A stretch of DNA of 64,000 nt from Oscillospiraceae bacterium (lineage in GTDB: Bacteria; Bacillota; Clostridia; Oscillospirales; Ruminococcaceae). A model generated the notes under the pieces. The model made no database searches. It was not told the DNA's origin and worked only from the letters and a program-made list of their open reading frames with translations. A program made the translations under genes and the position numbers. Below are positions 18,384-26,421 of this stretch, in pieces. The stretch is taken from assembly GCA_029007035.1 (NCBI GenBank), contig JAQXHC010000041.1:1-64000 (forward strand), given 5' to 3'. How positions within the stretch are numbered: position 1 is the first letter of the stretch; each line of letters begins with the position of its first letter.

Positions 18384-19847
18384 ATGAATAAAATAGGATT
18401 TGATAACGATAAATACCTGAAAATGCAGTCTGAGCATATCAGAGAGCGTATTGCCCAGTTCGGAGACAAGCTTTATCTCGAATTCGGCGGAAAGCTTTTC
18501 GATGATTTTCACGCTTCGAGAGTTCTTCCCGGTTTCAAGCCTGACAGCAAGCTGCAGATGCTGCTTCAGCTGAAGGAAGATGCGGAAATCTTAATTGTAA
18601 TAAATTCCGGAGATATCGAGAAAAACAAAATAAGAGGCGACCTTGGAATTACTTATGATGCGGATGTAATAAGACTTTTTAATATCTTTACAAAAATTGG
18701 TCTTTATGTAAGCAGCGTTGTGCTTACCCAGTATGACGGTCAGCCCTCCGCCGACGCTTTTCAGAAGCGGCTTGAAGCGCTCGGAATCAGAGTGTACCAC
18801 CACTATAGCATAAAGGGTTACCCGTCGAATCTGAAGCTGATCATCAGCGATGAGGGTTACGGAAAAAACGATTATATCGAAACCTCACGCCATCTTGTAG
18901 TAGTTACTGCTCCCGGTCCCGGAAGCGGCAAAATGGCGACCTGTCTTTCTCAGCTCTATCATGAGCATAAACGCGGAGTGAACGCAGGCTATGCGAAGTT
19001 CGAGACTTTTCCGATATGGAATATTCCTCTCCGCCATCCGGTAAATATCGCTTATGAGGCGGCTACTTCAGACCTTAACGATGTAAATATGATTGATCCG
19101 TTCCACCTTGAAGCCTATGGAAAGACGACAGTCAACTACAACCGCGATGTTGAGATCTTCCCTGTGCTCAATGCGATGTTTGAGATGATCATCGGCGAAT
19201 CTCCATATAAATCGCCTACAGATATGGGCGTAAATATGGCAGGTTTCTGTATTGTTGACGACGATGCAGTATGCGAAGCTGCAAAGGCTGAAATTATCCG
19301 CAGATATTACGTTGGACTCTGCGAAAACCGGAAAGGACTCGTTTCCGATGAGGAGATCTATAAGCTCGAGCTGCTCATGAAGCAGGCAGGGGTTACCGCC
19401 GACGACAGAACTGTTGTAAGCGCGGCTCTTGAGCGAGAACAGGAAACAGGCGCGCCTGCTGCTGCAATGGAGCTTCCCGACGGTACTGTTATCACCGGCA
19501 AGACATCGAATCTTCTCGGAGCAGCTTCCGCTCTTCTGCTGAATGCACTGAAGCATTTCGGAGGACTTGCCGACGAGGTTCTTCTGATGTCGCCGCAGGT
19601 CATCGAGCCTATTCAGGATTTGAAAGTACGTCATCTCGGCAATGTGAATCCGCGTCTGCATACCGATGAAACTCTGCTTGCGCTTTCAATCTGCGCCGCA
19701 TCCGATGAAAACGCAAAAAATGCTATGGATCAGATTGCAAAGCTTCGCGGCTGTGAGGTTCATTCTACGGTTATTCTTTCCTCTGTGGACGAGAGAATCT
19801 TCAAGCGTCTCGGAGTAAATCTCACCTGTGAGCCGAAATATCAGTAA
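18384..19847 (+). CDS. DUF1846-family protein
   Basis: 487 residues, cytoplasmic, no signal peptide or membrane helix. The opening (IGFDNDKYLKMQSEHIRERI, then LYLEFGGKLFDDFHASRVL) and the length match the DUF1846 family of Firmicutes, for which structures exist but no agreed activity. A Gly-rich GPGSGK stretch near residue 178 could contact a phosphate, but this is not a confirmed nucleotide site. Monocistronic: own promoter, and a 13-bp terminator directly after the stop. Confidence 0.88.
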   Translation: MNKIGFDNDKYLKMQSEHIRERIAQFGDKLYLEFGGKLFDDFHASRVLPGFKPDSKLQMLLQLKEDAEILIVINSGDIEKNKIRGDLGITYDADVIRLFNIFTKIGLYVSSVVLTQYDGQPSADAFQKRLEALGIRVYHHYSIKGYPSNLKLIISDEGYGKNDYIETSRHLVVVTAPGPGSGKMATCLSQLYHEHKRGVNAGYAKFETFPIWNIPLRHPVNIAYEAATSDLNDVNMIDPFHLEAYGKTTVNYNRDVEIFPVLNAMFEMIIGESPYKSPTDMGVNMAGFCIVDDDAVCEAAKAEIIRRYYVGLCENRKGLVSDEEIYKLELLMKQAGVTADDRTVVSAALEREQETGAPAAAMELPDGTVITGKTSNLLGAASALLLNALKHFGGLADEVLLMSPQVIEPIQDLKVRHLGNVNPRLHTDETLLALSICAASDENAKNAMDQIAKLRGCEVHSTVILSSVDERIFKRLGVNLTCEPKYQ

Positions 19848-19850
19848 TAT

Positions 19851-19884
19851 ATAAAGCCGCTTCTGTTAACGAAGCGGCTTTATC
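19851..19884 (+). terminator. Terminator of the DUF1846 gene
   Basis: A perfect 13-bp stem ATAAAGCCGCTTC (19851-19863) with GAAGCGGCTTTAT (19871-19883) and a 7-base loop. It begins 4 bases after the stop codon. Nearly symmetrical, so it may work in both directions. Confidence 0.85.
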
Positions 19885-19905
19885 TGTAAATGTATAATGA
19901 AACTA

Positions 19906-19928
19906 ATGGGCGAACTGTGTTCGCCCAT
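19906..19928 (-). terminator. Hairpin downstream of the M23 peptidase gene
   Basis: ATGGGCGAAC (19906-19915) pairs perfectly with GTTCGCCCAT (19919-19928) around a 3-base loop. It lies 63 bases past the minus-strand peptidase stop. On the minus strand only a broken T tract follows, so termination is likely but not certain. Confidence 0.65.
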
Positions 19929-19990
19929 ATTCGTTATATTACTTATTACGGAAAGACTGTTCTGAGATGGGATAATTCAGCGGTGATACT

Positions 19991-21811
19991 TCAGTCGTCT
20001 TTTCCGTCGTCTTCCTTAAAGGCGTCAACTGTATTGAGGAACGATGCGGGGTCGTAACACATGCCGAGATAGCGCACCTCGAAATGGCAGTGATTTCCGG
20101 TGGAATCGCCTGTCGAACCGATTGCCGCGATAAGCTGACCGCGTGTAACGTTTTGTCCCTCGGAGACATAAAGTCCGCTGCAATGGGCATAAACCGTCTG
20201 GTAGCCGTCGAGATGGTCAATCATTACGAAATATCCGTAACCGCCGCTGTTCCAGCCTGCGGAAACAACAACTCCGTCGCCTGCGGCATAAATGTCGCTT
20301 CCTCCGGGAGCTGCGATGTCGAGTCCCTTGTGATTCCGGTTGCTGATAAAGGTATCGCTGACATATCCGCCGTCAACAGGCCAGCCGAACTGACCGTTTC
20401 CCATGAGAACTGTACTCGGACTGTCGGGTCTTGCAGTGTATGTTCCTATTCCGATTTGCTCAATGATAGGATTTTTTGTGATTTCTGATTTCACGACCTT
20501 GCGTGACCGCTCAATTCCGTCGATATAGGTAATTTCAATGCTGCTCCGCTTCTCACCCTTTTCGCCCTTGACAAGAATTGCGCTTGAACCCACGTTCAGC
20601 GAGCTTGTTTCGACTTCAATTGTCTCGTAGTCGAGGAATGAAAGCGTCTCCATTTCTCTGATATAGCGGATAGGCAGGTAGCTTTCCGTTTCGGTGACGC
20701 GTACTATCTGACCTTCGCGGCACTCGGTTTCGATATGGGGATTCAGCAGCTTGAAGCGACTGTAGTCCATGTTATATTTCTGACAGATCACAACGGCAGA
20801 ATCGCCTTTCTGAGCGACATATGTTCCCATGCGCTGTTTCTGCGAGGTGAGCAGACTGATTGCTTCGTCCTCGGTCATAAGACTGTCAGCAAGGTAAATT
20901 CCGTCGGCATATTCAATTTTATTCTTGAATGATACGTCGCGGACAACTCCGTCTGCTTTGTAGTTGATAAGCAAATCCGCGAGAGCTGCTTCAACAGGCT
21001 CGGTGTCTCTGACTGCTCCGATAAATTCGCCGTCGATGTAAATTCCTGAGGCTTCGATCAGCTCGCTGTTTGATGATGCAAGCATATCATCGGCAAGCTT
21101 ACCGGCGGAGCTTATCCGCTCATCGTCAGATATGATGCGGAGCGAAAATTTAGGCGAAAAGTCAATCGGCTCAGCGTCATCGGTATAAGAGATTCGTTTC
21201 TGAACTTCTGAGGCAGCTTCGTCGTAGACCGTCTCTGCGGAAATTATTCCGACCTCTTTGCCGTTGCATTCAACGCTGAGTCCATATTCAAGCCCCGAAC
21301 CGTAGCGAACAACTGCGACAAAAAAGGCGATTGAAACAATCGGAAGAATGTAGTTGAATGCTGTGTAGACCATTCCGTCTTCATCGAAAAGGAATTTGCA
21401 GACGCATTTAAAAAGCTCTTTTGCATAGGCATTTCTACCTTCCTTTTTAGCTTTCCTGAGCGAACGCTGCATTCCGGCGGTGAGCTTCATACGCTTTTTG
21501 AAAGGCGAAAACATGAACTTAATCAGTTTCCAGATGCCTTTCAGCAGTGCAAGGATCAGGTCTCTCAGCTCTGTAAACAATAATTCTATGCCCTTGATAA
21601 GTGTAAGACTGATACGGGCGAGCACCTTTGCAGCGCTCAGTCCGAGATGAACGAAAACCCCAGTAAATCCCCTTTGCAGCTTATGAAAACTGCTTATGTG
21701 CGAAACGTCCGCAGACTTATCCGCTTCATCTCTTACGTCCGCTGCAGCTTCAGCTTTATCGGACGAATTGACGTTTTCTTCAAATTCATCGTCAAGATGT
21801 TTCGTGTCCAT
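19991..21811 (-). CDS. Membrane-anchored LysM-G5-M23 endopeptidase
   Basis: 606 residues from ATG 21811 (AAAGGAG upstream; a longer frame to 21850 has no such site). A ~145-residue cytoplasmic region with hydrophobic/basic helices precedes a membrane helix (about 148-165). Outside lie a LysM segment (GDSAVVICQKYNMDYSRFKLL), a G5 domain (about 385-455) and a C-terminal M23 zinc endopeptidase. M23 motifs are present: HKGLD (first zinc His and Asp), AHCSG and the HCHFEV HxH. M23 enzymes cleave peptidoglycan cross-bridges, so a cell-wall remodelling role is likely. Monocistronic, with an own promoter at 21880-21907. Confidence 0.93.
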   Translation of the reverse strand: MDTKHLDDEFEENVNSSDKAEAAADVRDEADKSADVSHISSFHKLQRGFTGVFVHLGLSAAKVLARISLTLIKGIELLFTELRDLILALLKGIWKLIKFMFSPFKKRMKLTAGMQRSLRKAKKEGRNAYAKELFKCVCKFLFDEDGMVYTAFNYILPIVSIAFFVAVVRYGSGLEYGLSVECNGKEVGIISAETVYDEAASEVQKRISYTDDAEPIDFSPKFSLRIISDDERISSAGKLADDMLASSNSELIEASGIYIDGEFIGAVRDTEPVEAALADLLINYKADGVVRDVSFKNKIEYADGIYLADSLMTEDEAISLLTSQKQRMGTYVAQKGDSAVVICQKYNMDYSRFKLLNPHIETECREGQIVRVTETESYLPIRYIREMETLSFLDYETIEVETSSLNVGSSAILVKGEKGEKRSSIEITYIDGIERSRKVVKSEITKNPIIEQIGIGTYTARPDSPSTVLMGNGQFGWPVDGGYVSDTFISNRNHKGLDIAAPGGSDIYAAGDGVVVSAGWNSGGYGYFVMIDHLDGYQTVYAHCSGLYVSEGQNVTRGQLIAAIGSTGDSTGNHCHFEVRYLGMCYDPASFLNTVDAFKEDDGKDD

Positions 21812-21879
21812 AATAACAGCTCCTTTCAGCGGCAGATAATATTCTGCCAAAAAGATTACAAATCAGTTACACTTTAATT

Positions 21880-21907
21880 ATTATAGCAACTTAAACCGAA
21901 AAAACAA
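21880..21907 (-). promoter_or_regulatory. Probable SigA promoter for the M23 peptidase gene
   Basis: On the minus strand: TTGTTT (21907-21902), 16-base spacer, TATAAT (21885-21880). The -10 is consensus, the -35 weak. Confidence 0.6.
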
Positions 21908-21969
21908 CGAATAATATGAGCTTTTTTCTGATTAAACAAACATTTCGTTAATCTGCACAAATTATCGGT

Positions 21970-22446
21970 TCATTTTTGTGAGATATGCCATGAATAATCA
22001 AGCATTTCCACTGTATAATTCTCCAGTTTTTTCAGCAAGGGGAGTACATCATGTCTTGCAGCTTCAAGGTCGTGCTCCTTGTAGTTGCCGCACTCCACCT
22101 CTGTGCAGCCGGGAATCGCATCAGTATATTCCGAAATAAAGCGGTAAGCGTCCCTTACGAGTGCAATTGCATCGCTGCTGCTGACTGTATCGCGTGTAAG
22201 CAGATAAAATCCGGTGCGGCAGCCCATTGGTCCGACATAGACGATTTCGCTGCCGTGAGCCGAATTCCTTGCGTAGGTAGCAAAGAGATGCTCAATCGTG
22301 TGAAGTGACGGATTTGATATATAAACTCCGCCATTTGGTCTGACCATGCGGACATCGTAGGTTACAACATCGCCGTCAATCCGCGATATGTACATTCCGA
22401 CACCGAATTTTGTGTGGTCGACCTCAAAACTTGCAATTCTTTTCAT
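21970..22446 (-). CDS. luxS: S-ribosylhomocysteine lyase LuxS
   Basis: 158 residues, the usual LuxS length. It converts S-ribosylhomocysteine to homocysteine and 4,5-dihydroxy-2,3-pentanedione, the AI-2 precursor, as part of methyl-cycle recycling. The metal-binding motif HTIEH (His49, His53), the catalytic Cys76 in PMGCRTGF and the third ligand Cys119 in ECGNY are all present. ATG with GGAGG 10 bases upstream. It appears monocistronic. No lsr/AI-2 uptake genes are in the window, so a metabolic role is the safe reading. Confidence 0.97.
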   Translation of the reverse strand: MKRIASFEVDHTKFGVGMYISRIDGDVVTYDVRMVRPNGGVYISNPSLHTIEHLFATYARNSAHGSEIVYVGPMGCRTGFYLLTRDTVSSSDAIALVRDAYRFISEYTDAIPGCTEVECGNYKEHDLEAARHDVLPLLKKLENYTVEMLDYSWHISQK

Positions 22447-22470
22447 TTTATTTTCCTCCGTTTGTTTTAG

Positions 22471-22498
22471 ATTGTACTCTGAAAAAATATAATTTCAA
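22471..22498 (-). promoter_or_regulatory. Probable SigA promoter for luxS
   Basis: On the minus strand: TTGAAA (22498-22493), 16-base spacer, TACAAT (22476-22471), 25 bases before the luxS start. It sits in the 67-base gap after the pseudouridine synthase gene. Confidence 0.6.
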
Positions 22499-22513
22499 AA
22501 AGAGAATATCACT

Positions 22514-23386
22514 TTATCGGGATGAATGGCAGACAGCTTCTCCCGGAAACAGAGCGCGGATTTCATCGGGAATCGGCGATTTAACAGTAACCGGCAGTCC
22601 CGATAACGGCTCGGTAAACGTCAGTCTGCCGCAGTGTAGAGCCTGACGGTGTATATCGTCGCGTAAACCGCCGTATAAATCGTCTCCCGCGAGAGGATGA
22701 CCTATATGGGAGAAATGAACACGGATTTGGTGAGTCCGTCCGGTTTCAAGTTCGATTTCGGCAAGAGAGTAACGGCTGTTTGCAGCAATACGTCTGTAAT
22801 GGGTGACCGACGGCTGACCATCGTCTCTTATGCAGCGGAGTATAATCGATTCTGTACGCCTTGCAATCGGGGCGTCGATAGTTCCTGATTCGTCAACAAG
22901 TCCATGAACAGCCGCGTAGTAGACCTTTTTGCATTCGCCCTGAAGAACATTCGCTGCATGGGCGTTTTTTGCTATAATGCAAAGTCCTGAGGTATTGCGG
23001 TCGAGTCTGTTTACAGGGCGGAAGGTTGTATCGGGATACATTGCCGCAAAGAGGTTTCCGAGAGTATCACCCTGATGACGGACTGAGGGATGGACGGGCA
23101 TTCCGGGCGGTTTATCAAAAACAACAAGGTTTTCATTTTCGAATATAACCGCTGCTTTCAGGTCGTGATTTGGTTCAAGCAGACTGGTGTCCTCAGTTCT
23201 GATGACGATCTCGTCTCCGGGATAAACAATATCAATGCTTCGGACAATGCTGCCGTTTCGGGTAATTCCCATATCAGTGCGTTTCAGTCGGGTCAGAAGC
23301 CTTTTTGAAAATCCCTTCCGTCCATGCAGAAATGACTGGAGCGTGACGGGGACGCTTGAATCTACAGTCATTGTCATTTCTTTCAA
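22514..23386 (-). CDS. RluA-family 23S rRNA/tRNA pseudouridine synthase
   Basis: 290 residues. An S4-like RNA-binding region (about 10-70) precedes the RluA catalytic domain with the diagnostic RLDRNTSG motif (catalytic Asp near residue 121) and GRTHQIRVHF. The chosen start is TTG 23386, with AAAGGAGG 9 bases upstream; the ATG three codons in has no site of its own. This start lies 113 bases inside the 3' end of the upstream membrane-protein frame. Exact target uridine cannot be told from sequence alone (RluD/RluC/YlyB group). Confidence 0.93.
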   Translation of the reverse strand: MKEMTMTVDSSVPVTLQSFLHGRKGFSKRLLTRLKRTDMGITRNGSIVRSIDIVYPGDEIVIRTEDTSLLEPNHDLKAAVIFENENLVVFDKPPGMPVHPSVRHQGDTLGNLFAAMYPDTTFRPVNRLDRNTSGLCIIAKNAHAANVLQGECKKVYYAAVHGLVDESGTIDAPIARRTESIILRCIRDDGQPSVTHYRRIAANSRYSLAEIELETGRTHQIRVHFSHIGHPLAGDDLYGGLRDDIHRQALHCGRLTFTEPLSGLPVTVKSPIPDEIRALFPGEAVCHSSR

Positions 23387-24155
23387 GGTACTCGTCCTCC
23401 TTTATAAAAATATCGGTGCAAAGCGCTGCGGCTGAGAAAATTCCTGTCATTGCAAGGGGAGCGGTAAAAATAAAAATTCCCTGCGGAGCGTAGAATAATA
23501 TGATTTTCAGCAGACTGCCTCTGCGCCCCTTAACTAAGCGAAAGGCATCACGGGCAGCAGTGAATGATGATATTTCGGTATTTCTCACCATGATATATGG
23601 CACGCACATCAGTGCAAGCTTCGCCCATACCCAGAGTCCTGCGGAAAAAACGGTCATAGCCGCGCCGTGAACTGCCATAAAAAGCGCAGCCGGACTATCT
23701 GTGCCGTCTGAGATTATACGGACTGCTGTCGTTCCGAAGAAAATTGCCGGAATGCATAACACAGCTCCCACCGCCTTTGAAATCAGAAGCGAACCGATAC
23801 TTCGTCTGAAACGCTGTCGGCTGAGGATAATTCCCGAAAGCGGAGCGTCTCTCATTTTTCTGTTATCAGTGCAGATTCCTGTTGTCCTGTAGGCGGCGGC
23901 ATAAATCAGCGGAGCAGTTACGGCATAGCGCATAATCGTAAATCCTGCCGCTGAAATCAGCTTAATCGGGCTGCGGTCCGAGAACAGCTCAGCAGGCTGC
24001 AGTTTTCCGAAATACAGCATGATTCCGTAAACCGAAGCTTCCGACAGACGGAAAAGAAGCTCCGCTCCGGCGAGCGCGGCACACAGCAATGTGAGACGCA
24101 TTCTTTGTCCTCTTAGGAGCTTGTCCGAGTAACCGATTATTTTCCTGAGTTTCAT
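23274..24155 (-). CDS. Multi-pass membrane protein of unknown function
   Basis: 293 residues from ATG 24155; alternatives at 24185 (ATG) and 24212 (GTG) lack a ribosome-binding site, while 24155 has a modest GAAAGG. The start opens with an amphipathic basic helix (MKLRKIIGYSDKLL). About five or six membrane segments follow, with a cytosolic loop near residues 200-230 (NTEISSFTAARDAFRLVKGRRG) like that of DUF975-type or Yip-like proteins. The last ~37 residues are polar, basic and overlap the start of the RluA-type gene; they may be non-essential. I do not recognise the family with confidence. Confidence 0.65.
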   Translation of the reverse strand: MKLRKIIGYSDKLLRGQRMRLTLLCAALAGAELLFRLSEASVYGIMLYFGKLQPAELFSDRSPIKLISAAGFTIMRYAVTAPLIYAAAYRTTGICTDNRKMRDAPLSGIILSRQRFRRSIGSLLISKAVGAVLCIPAIFFGTTAVRIISDGTDSPAALFMAVHGAAMTVFSAGLWVWAKLALMCVPYIMVRNTEISSFTAARDAFRLVKGRRGSLLKIILFYAPQGIFIFTAPLAMTGIFSAAALCTDIFIKEDEYLERNDNDCRFKRPRHAPVISAWTEGIFKKASDPTETH

Positions 24156-24184
24156 ATTTTCCGCGACCTTTCCGATTTGTTCCA

Positions 24185-24203
24185 TTAAGGCAATACCGCA
24201 CAG
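24185..24203 (+). repeat. Dispersed intergenic repeat, copy 2
   Basis: TTAAGGCAATACCGCACAG. It falls in the 5' untranslated part of the minus-strand membrane-protein gene if the start is 24155, which supports that start. See copies at 18255, 46765 and 52095. Confidence 0.6.
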
Positions 24204-24298
24204 GGCCTGCACTGAAGATTCAGGCAGATTCGGTACAAACCCGAGCGGTGTGTTTGGTGAAGTGTTGTCTTAAACAGTATGAATCGGAAATGGATATT

Positions 24299-24949
24299 TT
24301 ATTCGATTATCTGATATTCGTCGGCTTCGGGAATCCTCTCGTATGGACACAGTCCGAGAATTTCAAATGCCTGAGACGTAAGCCACATCTGAGCGGTGAC
24401 AATAATCTCAAAGCCTTCACCCGGAGCTGCGTTAAGGTATTTCGCGTCGTATTTTGGGATTCCGAAGCATGATAGCATATTGGAAATAATTCCGCCGTGA
24501 GTGATAACCGCACTGTGAGTGATTCCATCGTTCATCATGTCCATGATTATCTCATGGAGAGCTTTGTAAGTTCGTGCGGTCAGCTCCTCAAGGCTTTCGC
24601 CCTTTGGGGGACGGTTATCTTTGCCTCCCTCGAGCCATTTTTTATAGTCGTCGCGATTGATAAGCTCTGCTACGGACTTATTTTCAAATTCGCCCATATC
24701 AAGCTCACGGAGGTCATCCACAGTACACATTTCCGTGGATGGAAAAATGATTTCCGCCGTTTCTGTACACCTTTTAAGCGGTGAAGAATATACCCTGTGA
24801 ACCGATGGATATTCAAATTCGTCCATTTTGGCGCAGAGTTCGCTTGCACCCTTGTCCGAAAGCGGGAGGTCTGTTCTGCCTATGTAGATGTTTTTTTCGT
24901 TTGCTTCGGTTGTTCCGTGCCGAAGCAGGCTGATCCTGTATCCTTTCAT
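24299..24949 (-). CDS. Histidine phosphatase family protein
   Basis: 216 residues from ATG 24949, preceded by GGAAAGGAGC; a longer frame to 24988 lacks a site. The catalytic RHG motif is at residues 9-11 (LLRHGTTEAN). YSSPLKRCTETAE and DLRELDMGEFE follow, and the second His is in VITHGGII. These are the hallmarks of the phosphoglycerate-mutase-like superfamily, closest in style to CobC/GpmB phosphatases. Cofactor-dependent mutases carry longer insertions, so a phosphatase is more likely; the substrate is unknown. Confidence 0.9.
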   Translation of the reverse strand: MKGYRISLLRHGTTEANEKNIYIGRTDLPLSDKGASELCAKMDEFEYPSVHRVYSSPLKRCTETAEIIFPSTEMCTVDDLRELDMGEFENKSVAELINRDDYKKWLEGGKDNRPPKGESLEELTARTYKALHEIIMDMMNDGITHSAVITHGGIISNMLSCFGIPKYDAKYLNAAPGEGFEIIVTAQMWLTSQAFEILGLCPYERIPEADEYQIIE

Positions 24950-25092
24950 AAAAGCTCCTTTCCGCTGCAATGCGCTAATCATTGGCAAAGCAGTATGTAA
25001 TAATGCACAAAAAACACACTTGTTTTTTTAACTCTTGGTAAAACCGACGAAAAAGCAGCCGTTTTTCTTCTGTTTTCCCATGTTTCGCCATA

Positions 25093-25121
25093 TTTACAAA
25101 TTATACAAAATGTATTATAAT
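25093..25121 (+). promoter_or_regulatory. SigA promoter for the XRE regulator
   Basis: TTTACA (25093-25098), 17-base spacer, TATAAT (25116-25121); the start codon is 45 bases downstream of the -10. Confidence 0.8.
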
Positions 25122-25166
25122 AATATGAGTCAGTAATCGATTTGAATTATACAGGAGGAAAATACA

Positions 25167-25889
25167 ATGAATTCCGATTTCGCAAGAATCATAACCCTGC
25201 AAAGAAAAGAACGGCATATCAGTCAGAAGCAGGCGGCTGCCGATCTGGGCATTTCTCAGGCATTGCTATCGCACTACGAAAAGGGAATCCGGGAATGCGG
25301 ACTGAATTTTCTTGTGAAAATTGCCGACTATTACAATGTATCATGTGACTATCTGCTTGGAAGAACTCCCGAACCCGAGGGCAAAACCATTACTATAGAT
25401 GATATTCCCGATGATGACGGCAATAACAAAATGCCATCTCCGGAGATTATCAATTTCAACCGCCGTATTATAAATAATTCTATTAGTCTGCTTTTCGGTC
25501 TTGCACAGAAAGCCAACAGCATTACGCTTATCAAGCAGGTTTCGTCATATCTGATGCTGTCGGTGTACAAGCTTTTCAGAATTATATATAATGCCAATCC
25601 GCATAATGACCAGAAACTTTTCAAAATTCCGAAGGTTATTGCCAACGACAGTGCAAATGCTATTGTTTCCATGAGCGAATCGGACATAAAAGCTGCTTCC
25701 TGTGGGATTGCTCTTGACGGTAATGACTGTGTGACAAATTTTGATACTCTTTATCTTACAACTGCAACACTCTCAAAGGACTATTCGCAGTATTCATCGT
25801 CGCTGCTAAATCTTATAAAGCTCAGCGAGGACAGCATTGCCCGCACCCGTGAGAGATATCACAGCGTCAATGCGAAAAATAACAAATAA
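25167..25889 (+). CDS. XRE-family regulator with a C-terminal helical domain
   Basis: 240 residues. Residues ~8-64 are an HTH_3 domain (QKQAAADLGISQALLSHYEKG) closing with CDYLLGRTPE, like the 71-residue regulator at 18031. A short Asp-rich linker (about 70-85) leads to a ~150-residue, mostly helical C-terminal domain I do not recognise. ATG with AGGAGG 9 bases upstream. Monocistronic with its own promoter; no obvious operator or target gene next to it. Confidence 0.88.
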   Translation: MNSDFARIITLQRKERHISQKQAAADLGISQALLSHYEKGIRECGLNFLVKIADYYNVSCDYLLGRTPEPEGKTITIDDIPDDDGNNKMPSPEIINFNRRIINNSISLLFGLAQKANSITLIKQVSSYLMLSVYKLFRIIYNANPHNDQKLFKIPKVIANDSANAIVSMSESDIKAASCGIALDGNDCVTNFDTLYLTTATLSKDYSQYSSSLLNLIKLSEDSIARTRERYHSVNAKNNK

Positions 25890-26072
25890 CTCTTCTATTG
25901 TAGCATTTTTTTGCGGAAAAGAAAAGGGGTTTTTGAAAATTTTTTTCGTTACAGGAGTGCTTGTTCGTATATTTGTGTAAGCCTGAGTAGTATACCGTAG
26001 GAACAGCGTCCCTTTTTGGAAACGCATGGGAGAATTGATTTTCAAAGAAATCCGGTGTAATTTAAAAAACTG

Positions 26073-26101
26073 TTGACATTTTAAAATAAATATGATATTA
26101 T
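26073..26101 (+). promoter_or_regulatory. SigA promoter for the Trp T-box and trpB2
   Basis: TTGACA (26073-26078), 17-base spacer, TATTAT (26096-26101). Transcription would begin just before the T-box stem I. The preceding ~180 bases (25890-26070) hold nothing I can identify. Confidence 0.85.
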
Positions 26102-26109
26102 ATAAAAGT

Positions 26110-26390
26110 AAACCGATGAAGAAGAGTAAGTAACTGCTGATGGATTATTTCAGAGAGCCGGTGTATGGTGAAAACCGGTATAGTTGCAGCGGTGAATGGG
26201 CTTCCGAGGGCGAGTTGAACAGAGCATTGCTCATGTAGGCGAGACGCTGTGATTCTGCGTTAAGGGAATCAGTGTATGTCAGTACACATTTTGAGTGGAC
26301 GCATTGCGTCAAGCAGGGTGGCACCGCAGAGTTGGATTATTCAGTCTCTGTCCCGGCATTATGATTGTCGGAACAGAGACTTTTTGTTTT
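26110..26390 (+). promoter_or_regulatory. Tryptophan-specific T-box riboswitch
   Basis: A classic T-box leader of about 280 bases. The distal stem I motif AGAGAGCCGGTG (from 26152) is followed by a candidate specifier TGG (26197-26199) in the GAATGG context. The conserved T-box AGCAGGGTGGCACCGCAGAG (26312-26331) overlaps the antiterminator, and an intrinsic terminator (26343-26390) ends the leader. TGG is the Trp codon, matching the tryptophan synthase beta gene downstream. Uncharged tRNA-Trp should stabilise the antiterminator and permit transcription. Confidence 0.95.
26343..26390 (+). terminator. T-box-controlled terminator
   Basis: AGTCTCTGT (26343-26351) pairs with ACAGAGACT (26373-26381), then TTTTTGTTTT. 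The inner part can extend the stem (TCCCGGCA/TGTCGGAA region). It is mutually exclusive with the antiterminator formed by the T-box sequence. Confidence 0.92.
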
Positions 26391-26421
26391 CTCCGTTCCG
26401 AAACCGAAAGGAGTAATTTTT

